Shown here: one piece after another, positions 32,383 through 37,378 of the stretch | How positions within the stretch are numbered: position 1 is the first letter of the stretch | How the letters are laid out: each line of letters begins with the position of its first letter | Assembly: GCF_023516615.1 (NCBI RefSeq) | Contig: NZ_JAMGBF010000155.1 | Span: 1-37,378, forward strand | Length of the DNA stretch: 37,378 nucleotides | Reading direction: 5' to 3' | Source: Streptomyces panaciradicis | Lineage (GTDB): Bacteria > Actinomycetota > Actinomycetes > Streptomycetales > Streptomycetaceae | Notes under the pieces: generated by a model | The model's database searches: none | What the model was told of the DNA's origin: nothing | The model's input: only the letters and a program-made list of their open reading frames with translations | Made by a program: the position numbers and the translations under genes

Positions 32383-32657
32383 GAGTGGTGCTCGGGCCCG
32401 TCCGCAATCGGCCGTCGGCTCGGGCCGTCCGGTGGTGGGGCGACGCTGCCTACTTGGCGCGGCGTGGCCTCATGTCGGCGTACGCCGGCATCACCCGGCC
32501 GTGACGAGGGGCCTCGAGCGTGCGCCGTCCTGGTGACGTGCGGCCGAACAGTCGCCGGCAGGCGGTCGACGAAGGACCGGGCCGAACTGTCGATGTCAGT
32601 GGCGCCACGTACCTTACGGGGAGATCGCCAACTCGGGCGTCGGAGGAGGGAAGCACC

Positions 32658-33383
32658 ATGGAGTGGAGCGCGGATGCCCGGCTGGCGGCGACGCCGGAGG
32701 AGGCCTGGTACCTGAACACGGCCTTCACGCCGGGACTTCAGCTGGGGACTGTGTACGACGATCCGACCACGCCGGTCATGGTCACCGGGATCGAGAAGTT
32801 GGCCAGCATCCGCGTCCCCAGCGGCCGCATCGTCGTGGACGCGCCCTTTCACGACGACGAGATCTGGGAGTACGAGCGAGGGGAACCGACACGGCCCCCG
32901 CGAGAACTCCTGCAGCAGGTGAGACCGGGCACCTACCGGGTGGAGTTGGCGTGGACAGCGGGACCCTACGAGTTCTTCGGTGAGCAGTTCGACGGCGTGG
33001 CGTGCGCCGCGACCCGGCTGGTCATCAGCGACGACGCCGTGGCCGGGTGGGAGATGGGCCTGGCCGTCGGCGACGACGTCGACCGGCTTCCTCCGGGTGA
33101 GCAATTCCGCTTTTTCTCCGATGCCAACGTGGGCTGTTTCGCCGACGCCTCCGCGTGGACGACATTGGCGGCGCCGTTTCGTACCTTCGTGGACGGAAGA
33201 CCGGTCGAGCGCGACACGCAGATGCTGTCCGACGGTTGCGAGCGGCTCAGCGACGACACACTCGGGGCCGATCTGGTCACGTTCACGGCCGAGTCCGGCG
33301 GTGTCGTCTGGCTCGGCCGCACCGCGACCGGCGACGTGGCCTGCATCGCGGTCACCAGCGGCATGCCTGGCGCAAAGGCCTGA
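32658..33383 (+). CDS. DUF4241-domain protein
   Basis: The 241-residue protein starts at ATG 32658 after GGAGGAGGGAAG. The frame is open upstream but without coding character. IRVPSGRIVVDAPFHDDE near residue 55 and YRVELAWT, AATRLVISDDAVAGWEMG and FRFFSDANVGCFADASAW later are typical of DUF4241, a widespread domain of unknown role found in bacteria that also carry SUKH and other immunity-like proteins. It has no signal or helix, so it is cytoplasmic. The gene stands alone. Confidence 0.8.
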   Translation: MEWSADARLAATPEEAWYLNTAFTPGLQLGTVYDDPTTPVMVTGIEKLASIRVPSGRIVVDAPFHDDEIWEYERGEPTRPPRELLQQVRPGTYRVELAWTAGPYEFFGEQFDGVACAATRLVISDDAVAGWEMGLAVGDDVDRLPPGEQFRFFSDANVGCFADASAWTTLAAPFRTFVDGRPVERDTQMLSDGCERLSDDTLGADLVTFTAESGGVVWLGRTATGDVACIAVTSGMPGAKA

Positions 33384-33593
33384 ACGCCCCGCGCGTCCAT
33401 ACCCGTGCCGGGTCGGCGACGTTCGGGAATCAGTTTGCAGAGGCGGCTGAGCAGCTCCACCCTGAGCGGAGCGCCGCTTGGTCACTGGCGTTGGTGCCAC
33501 TAGCGTGGTTCCGAGTGCGGACTGCTCATGCGGGGCGCTCTGCCGGTTCGCCCTCAACTCGGCCTGGGCGCGTTCGCCGCGTGCTGGTTGTGC

Positions 33594-33845
33594 CCCCGGG
33601 AGACGGACCACGGCGGCGTTGAGCAGTGGAGTGGCCACGTCATGGCGCTTTGCCTGCAGGGCGACGTAAGCGCCGTCGGACAGGGGGTGACCGGCGGCGT
33701 CGGACACAGCGGCGGTCTCGGCGAGAACCGCGTCGGAGAACCCTTTGCCGCCGCCGACCGCCGCCACATCGCCGATGGTGCCCTGCGCGAGGCATGCTGC
33801 CCAGGACGTGGGAGAGGGTCCGGGCCATGTACCCGTTGAAGTAAC
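33594..33845 (-). pseudogene. Relic of a ketopantoate reductase (PanE/ApbA) C-terminus
   Basis: Minus-strand pieces in two frames, FNGYMARTLSHVLGS and then QGTIGDVAAVGGGKGFSDAV continuing LAETAAVSDAAGHPLSDGAY, resemble the C-terminal helical domain of 2-dehydropantoate 2-reductases, where GTIGEVAA and a helix with AAAGH are typical. The N-terminal Rossmann half is absent. Its frames are broken, so it is not functional. Confidence 0.5.
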
Positions 33846-33952
33846 CCGATGCCGCCAGGGCGCCCCGCCCTCAAGGAGCCGCCACGCCCAGTCGGGGTGA
33901 GCCCATCCCACGTACCGGCAAAGAGATCCAGCGCCTGTGGATGCGGAGGCTC

Positions 33953-35188
33953 TCAGTCACTCCGGGAAGTCGGGGCACGGGAGCCGGGCTGATGATGGGC
34001 GAAGTAGTCGGCGAGGTGCGGGGCGAGGGCGGGGACCTCCACCGGAGTGCCGCCCGAGCGCAGCGACACGGTGGCCGCAATGCCCGTCGCGACGGCTTCG
34101 CGGGCGGCGACCGGCGACGTCTCGGTTGCACCGCCGTACGCGACGAAATGCAGGAACTCGTCGACGAGGGACTGATCCGCGCCTCCGTGCGGGCCGTCGG
34201 CCGTTTCGGTCGGAGTCAGGGTCAGATCTGCCTCGGGGCGGTAGCCGGAGCGCCGCCGGTTCCACACCTTGATCACCGGGGCGTTTCCCTCGACGCCGTC
34301 CCCGAGGTTCTCGATGCGGCCCTCGTCGCCGATAACGGTGTAGTTGCGCCAGTAGTCGGGGGTGAAGTGACACTGCTGGTAGCTCGTGAGCACCCCGTTG
34401 TCGAGGCGGGTCAGCACCATGCTGATGTCCTCCACGTCGATGACGGGGTTGAGATCGCGCAGCGCGGACGGCGGCCAGACGCCCTCGTCGAACCAGTCCT
34501 GCACCCGCGCCGAACCCGGTGGCCGGGTACGGCGGTGCGGACTGGCACCGTAGACGGACAGGTCGCCCAGTGCGGTCACCGTGCGGGCGTAGCCGCCCGC
34601 CAGCCAATGGATCGCGTCGAGGTCGTGTGCGCCTTTCTGGAGCAACAGGCCGGTGCTTCGGGCTCGTTCGGCGTGCCAGTCCTTGAAGTAGTAGTCGCCG
34701 CCGTGGCCGACGAAATGTCTGCACCACACGGCCCGCACGGTTCCGATCGCGCCGTCGTCGACGAGTCTGCGCATGGCGCGCAGGACCGGCAGATGGCGGA
34801 GGTTGTGCCCGACGTACAGCCGGGTGCCGGTGCGGGCCGCGGCGGCCAGGATCCGGTCGCAGTCGTCGAGGTCGACGGCCAGAGGCTTCTCGACGAACAC
34901 AGCGACGCCTGCTTCGAGGAAGTACAGAGCCGGAGCCGTGTGGACGTCGTCCGGGGTGAGGACGAACACGGCGTCCAGACCGTCCGCGAGCATCTCCTCA
35001 TAGCGCTCGTGGACTTGGACGCCGGCCCCGAAGAGGGTACGAGCGTCGACGCGGCCGCGCTCGGACGTATCGGCGCAGGACACGACGCGGGCCGAACCGG
35101 GCCGCTCTGCCAGGAGGGCCAGCGCGGCTCGCTGGCCCGTGCCGACGACACCGACCCGCAGTTCCGACACGCTCGGATCACTGGTCAT
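33953..35188 (-). CDS. Gfo/Idh/MocA-family oxidoreductase
   Basis: The 411-residue protein starts at ATG 35188 with GAAGGG seven bases upstream. The frame continues upstream without coding character. LRVGVVGTGQRAALALL is the Rossmann start, FVLTPDDVHTAPALYFLEAG and VFVEKPLAVDLDDCDRI the family's EKP motif with the catalytic Lys, and VGHNLRHLPVLRAM and KGAHDLDAIHWLAGG the substrate-side motif with a conserved His. Family members oxidise or reduce sugars and inositols with NAD(P). No sugar transporter lies nearby, so the substrate is open. Direct and inverted repeats upstream may be operators. Confidence 0.88.
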   Translation of the reverse strand: MTSDPSVSELRVGVVGTGQRAALALLAERPGSARVVSCADTSERGRVDARTLFGAGVQVHERYEEMLADGLDAVFVLTPDDVHTAPALYFLEAGVAVFVEKPLAVDLDDCDRILAAAARTGTRLYVGHNLRHLPVLRAMRRLVDDGAIGTVRAVWCRHFVGHGGDYYFKDWHAERARSTGLLLQKGAHDLDAIHWLAGGYARTVTALGDLSVYGASPHRRTRPPGSARVQDWFDEGVWPPSALRDLNPVIDVEDISMVLTRLDNGVLTSYQQCHFTPDYWRNYTVIGDEGRIENLGDGVEGNAPVIKVWNRRRSGYRPEADLTLTPTETADGPHGGADQSLVDEFLHFVAYGGATETSPVAAREAVATGIAATVSLRSGGTPVEVPALAPHLADYFAHHQPGSRAPTSRSD

Positions 35189-35218
35189 GGAACAGCCCTT
35201 CATCGGAGACGGGGAGAC

Positions 35219-35245
35219 GGCGCTGATGTTTGCGGCGCTGATGTT
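35219..35245. repeat. Two 12-bp direct repeats upstream of the oxidoreductase
   Basis: GGCGCTGATGTT occurs at 35219-35230 and 35234-35245, a 15-bp period, 31 to 57 bases before the ATG at 35188. It might be an operator or a slippage product in the leader. Confidence 0.6.
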
Positions 35246-35554
35246 CGGACGAGGGAGGCGGCGGTCGCAGCCCAAGGCGGGGAGCAGGAGCGCTATGACG
35301 ACAAAGCCCGCACGGGGCACGGCGGACATGCACCACGACGTGCTCCGAGCCGACGGCGCAGCCTGAGCTCGACGGTGGCACCCAAGACCATAGATGCTTG
35401 AACATGCTCCATCAACGCCCACATCGAGCGTCTTCGAGCATTCTTTGTTCAGTCGGGCGTGGTCGCCGATGCGCCGACCGAAGTTCGGGTACGCAGCCGG
35501 GCTGGGAACGCCCCCCCCCGACTGGCCCCATGTGCACGGCACTTGGGCAGCGCG
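35246..35554. other. Intergenic region with an inverted TGAACA repeat
   Basis: TGAACA at 35399-35404 and TGTTCA at 35446-35451 are inverted, each next to an ATGCTC-like word, in a locally AT-richer patch. This may be the control region of the oxidoreductase. No gene is seen. Confidence 0.35.
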
Positions 35555-35583
35555 TTGACATCCTCACAGGTGGTCGCTTTACT
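35555..35583 (+). promoter_or_regulatory. Promoter of leader RNA copy A
   Basis: TTGACA (35555-35560), 17 bases, TTTACT (35578-35583). The predicted start near 35590 coincides with the 5' end of the conserved leader. Confidence 0.7.
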
Positions 35584-35712
35584 CCTGGGCTAACGCCGGA
35601 GCCACGCTCCGCGTGCAGAGGCACGCCCAGCCGGTATGCAGGCCCCCGCGCCGCGAGCCCGGCCCGAGTCGCCAGGACGCCCCACGTGTCCGAGGCGGGG
35701 ACGTGCCCGCTT
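35584..35712 (+). ncRNA. Candidate structured leader RNA, copy A (upstream of GH114)
   Basis: This shares with copy B (36823-36949) the blocks CTCCTGG at the start, GCAGAGGCACGCCCAGCCGG (35615-35634), GAGTCGCCAGGAC (35666-35678) and GTCCGAGGCGGGGACGTGCC (35688-35707), in the same order and spacing. Pairings visible here are CUGGGC with GCCCAG, GGAC with GUCC as a hairpin, and long-range GGCACG (35620-35625) with CGUGCC (35702-35707). The last block ends 22 bases before the GH114 start, so it could control ribosome access. Streptomyces cell-wall hydrolase genes are known to use ydaO (c-di-AMP) riboswitches, but I do not see clear ydaO hallmarks. Confidence 0.65.
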
Positions 35713-35729
35713 CCTCTGGAGCTCACCGC

Positions 35730-36545
35730 ATGAGCAACCACAACACCGCCTCCCGCAAACTCACCGGCGTGGCCATGGGTGCCGCGGCCCTGACCGGCTC
35801 TCTGCTCGTCCAAGCGCCCTCCACACAGGCCGCGACCGTCACCCTGCCGCCCACGCATGCCGCCTTCGACTACCAGATCGGCGGCGCCTACACCCCGCCG
35901 CAGGGCGTCAAGGTCGTCACGCGCGACCACAGCGCCTCCCCGGCGGCGGGCCTGTACAACATCTGCTACGTCAACGCCTTCCAGGCACAGCCGGGCGCCG
36001 AGAAGGACTGGGCCGCGGACCTGCTGCTGCGCGACTCCGCGGGCAAGGTCGTCTACGACGAGGACTGGGGCGAGGCCCTCCTCGACGTCAGCACGGACGC
36101 CAAGCGGCAGCGGATCGCCGGCACGATCGGAGCCCAGATCGACGGTTGCCGGGCAAAGGGCTTCCAGGCCGTCGAGCCCGACAACTACGACAGCTACACC
36201 CGCTCGGGCAACCGCCTGACGGCGAACAACGCACAGGCGTTCATCAAGCTGCTCTCCGCCCGCGCGCACGCGGACGGCCTGGCCATCGCCCAGAAGAACA
36301 CCTCCGAACTGGCCGGCAATCGCAAGGCCAACGGCCTCGACTTCGCGGTGGCCGAGGAGTGCGGCCAGTACGACGAGTGCGGCGACTACACCAGCGCCTT
36401 CGGCAACAACGTGATCGTGATCGAGTACACCGACACGGGCAGGTCGAAGGCGTGCAAGGGGTGGGGCGGCACGCTGAGCATCGTCCAGCGCGACGTGGAC
36501 GTCTCCCCGGTCGGCACGAGCGGGTACGTCCGCAAGACCTGCTGA
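35730..36545 (+). CDS. Secreted GH114-type protein (endo-alpha-1,4-polygalactosaminidase-like)
   Basis: The 271-residue protein starts at ATG 35730 with GGAG eight bases upstream. The signal peptide ends near STQAATV (residue 34). The mature protein is a GH114-type barrel: FDYQIGGAYTPP, YNICYVNAFQAQPGAEKDW, VYDEDWGEALLDVS, GFQAVEPDNYDSYTRSGNRL, GLAIAQKNTSEL, DFAVAEECGQYDEC and VIVIEYTD. Acidic residues in EPDNYD and EEC are likely catalytic or substrate-contacting. GH114 enzymes cleave alpha-1,4-galactosaminogalactan, a fungal and bacterial surface polymer. The gene follows leader RNA copy A and is closed by a 21-bp hairpin. Confidence 0.85.
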   Translation: MSNHNTASRKLTGVAMGAAALTGSLLVQAPSTQAATVTLPPTHAAFDYQIGGAYTPPQGVKVVTRDHSASPAAGLYNICYVNAFQAQPGAEKDWAADLLLRDSAGKVVYDEDWGEALLDVSTDAKRQRIAGTIGAQIDGCRAKGFQAVEPDNYDSYTRSGNRLTANNAQAFIKLLSARAHADGLAIAQKNTSELAGNRKANGLDFAVAEECGQYDECGDYTSAFGNNVIVIEYTDTGRSKACKGWGGTLSIVQRDVDVSPVGTSGYVRKTC

Positions 36546-36673
36546 TCGCTCCGCTGGAAGCGCCGCGTCATGTCGTGGGTCGCCTGCGGCGCCGTCGCGG
36601 CTGGTCGCGCAGTTCCCCGCGCCCGTTGAGGACGCGGTCGAACCGCAGTTGACATCGCCCGCCCCCCTTGAGC

Positions 36674-36720
36674 GCGCGTCTGCCTGTGACGGCTCACCGA
36701 GCCGTCACAGGCAGACGCGC
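36674..36720. terminator. Perfect 21-bp hairpin after the GH114 gene
   Basis: The arm at 36674-36694 (GCGCGTCTGCCTGTGACGGC, plus T) and its exact reverse complement at 36700-36720 enclose the loop CACCG. This very stable stem would end transcription in either direction, insulating GH114 from copy B. Confidence 0.85.
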
Positions 36721-36792
36721 ACACGCCCTCGCCCCATGCTCAATCATGCGCGCTTCATCGGTGTTTCAAGCAGATCCAAGCACCACTGCCTC

Positions 36793-36822
36793 TTGACAGC
36801 CGCCCGGCACCGTCGTTTAACT
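36793..36822 (+). promoter_or_regulatory. Promoter of leader RNA copy B
   Basis: TTGACA (36793-36798), 18 bases, TTAACT (36817-36822), in the same position relative to the leader as in copy A. Confidence 0.7.
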
Positions 36823-36949
36823 CCTGGCCAACGCCACAGTCGAAGCACTCGGCGGCAGAGGTACGCCCAGCCGGTAGCTGGCCACGCGCCAGAAGTCCGG
36901 ACTGAGTCGCCAGGACCCGTAGGGGTCCGAGGCGGGGACGTGCCCACCA
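36823..36949 (+). ncRNA. Candidate structured leader RNA, copy B
   Basis: Conserved blocks as in copy A: GCAGAGGTACGCCCAGCCGG (36855-36874), GAGTCGCCAGGAC (36904-36916), GTCCGAGGCGGGGACGTGCC (36925-36944). The intervening loops differ in sequence. GGUACG (36860-36865) still pairs with CGUGCC (36939-36944), with a U-G pair where copy A has C-G. GGACC and GGUCC form a longer local hairpin. The first outer stem carries one mismatch compared with copy A. The ATG at 36967 lies 22 bases after the last block, as in copy A. Confidence 0.65.
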
Positions 36950-36966
36950 GGTTCTGGGGCCCAGAC

Positions 36967-37196
36967 ATGACCCTCCTCCGCACGACTCCCCCGGCCTCCG
37001 TGCCACGACGACCGCGCACGGACGCACTTCTCGTGCCCATCGGCCCACCCGGTCCCGCGAGGCCCTCACTCCACCGGCCCAGCCCCACCGGGGCTGCGCG
37101 GTGCCGTCGCCGGCGGCACGACCGCCGTACGACTCGCAGCACCCGCGACGCTGAGCACCGGCCGCCTGCACGCCACAGCTGACGTAGACCGGCCGC
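36967..37196 (+). pseudogene. Frameshifted start of a lost secreted protein
   Basis: From ATG 36967 the frame reads MTLLRTTPPASVPRRPRTDA and LLVPIGPPGPARPS, then becomes Arg-rich nonsense. In another frame the sequence after about 37093 reads LRGAVAGGTTAVRLAAPATL and STGRLHATADV, a plausible hydrophobic core and cleavage region of a signal peptide, followed by a TAG-containing, non-coding-looking stretch. Together they resemble a basic Tat- or Sec-type N-terminus broken by a frameshift, with no mature domain left. The leader RNA copy B would have controlled it. Confidence 0.45.
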
Positions 37197-37304
37197 GCCT
37201 CCAGTCCCACCAGCCGCAGCCACCGGCCCCGGCCGAATCGCCGCACACCGAACGCACACCCTGCGCGAAAACGCGTGTCCCACAGCTCCACACCGGAGGT
37301 ACCT

Positions 37305-37378
37305 ATGCATGCGGTCCCCCGCAGCGCGCCGCCCGCACGCCGCGACGTGCTGCGCGCCGGCGCGGCCTGGGCCACCGC
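37305..37378 (+). CDS. Start of a probable Tat-exported protein (cut by window edge)
   Basis: ATG 37305 is preceded by GGAGG at five bases. The 24 visible residues (MHAVPRSAPPARRDVLRAGA and AWAT) contain a twin-arginine pattern (ARRDVLRAG) at the start of a hydrophobic stretch, so export by Tat is likely. The mature protein lies outside the window. Confidence 0.65.
   Translation, partial: MHAVPRSAPPARRDVLRAGAAWAT

Noticed and set aside
35584..36949. Calling the leader pair ydaO (c-di-AMP) riboswitches outright
   Set aside because: The setting fits known Streptomyces ydaO use, but I cannot find the hallmark conserved segments of that class, so the class is left open.
1..37378. CRISPR arrays, tRNA, rRNA, replication origin
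   Set aside because: I looked for spaced repeats, tRNA-like arms and origin-type repeat clusters and found none.

Overview
The window is high-GC DNA with strong third-position GC bias, frequent GTG starts, GGAGG-type ribosome sites, Tat and lipoprotein signals, SpoIIE-type phosphatases, a ThuA-ricin secreted protein and a GH114 enzyme. This fits a Streptomyces chromosome, probably an arm or other accessory region, because intact small operons alternate with gene fragments. I see no rRNA, tRNA, CRISPR array or complete mobile element.

Layout. 0-7.5 kb: the end of an unknown gene, a small membrane protein, a SUKH-4-type immunity protein, a Tat-exported PHP metallohydrolase translationally coupled to an unknown protein, a secreted beta-propeller protein and a conserved small protein. 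7.6-15.9 kb: a dnaE fragment, then a six-gene minus-strand operon (NmrA-like reductase, VOC protein, nitrilase, unknown protein, allene-oxide-cyclase-barrel protein, NTF2-like protein), a divergent MarR regulator, two microproteins, an ABC-2-like membrane protein and a second NAD(P)-binding protein. Three related palindromes, each lying on a -10 box, tie this block together as one probable MarR regulon. 15.9-20.5 kb: a decaying stretch with a frameshifted DUF6262 (integrase companion) relic, a secreted ThuA-ricin protein, a transposase scrap fused to a truncated ABC exporter, and a frameshifted DUF418 membrane protein.

20.9-30.5 kb: a lipoprotein serine hydrolase, a NarL-type two-component system, a methyltransferase coupled to a DedA protein, and two divergent SpoIIE-type phosphatases, one of them a large sensor with its own anti-sigma-like kinase domain. 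30.6-37.4 kb: a lipoprotein, a soluble S24/S26 peptidase-like protein, an I36-like secreted protein, a DUF4241 protein, a ketopantoate reductase relic, a Gfo/Idh/MocA oxidoreductase, a secreted GH114 protein, and the start of a Tat-exported protein at the window edge.

The two most interesting signals are regulatory. First, a leader of about 130 nt occurs twice (about 35.58-35.71 and 36.82-36.95 kb), each copy directly behind a TTGACA promoter. One copy precedes GH114 and the other precedes what looks like the frameshifted signal peptide of a lost secreted protein. Conserved blocks and a wobble-compatible long-range helix suggest a structured cis-regulatory RNA. Second, the MarR operator set at 12.4, 12.65 and 14.96 kb includes one operator shared by two back-to-back promoters.
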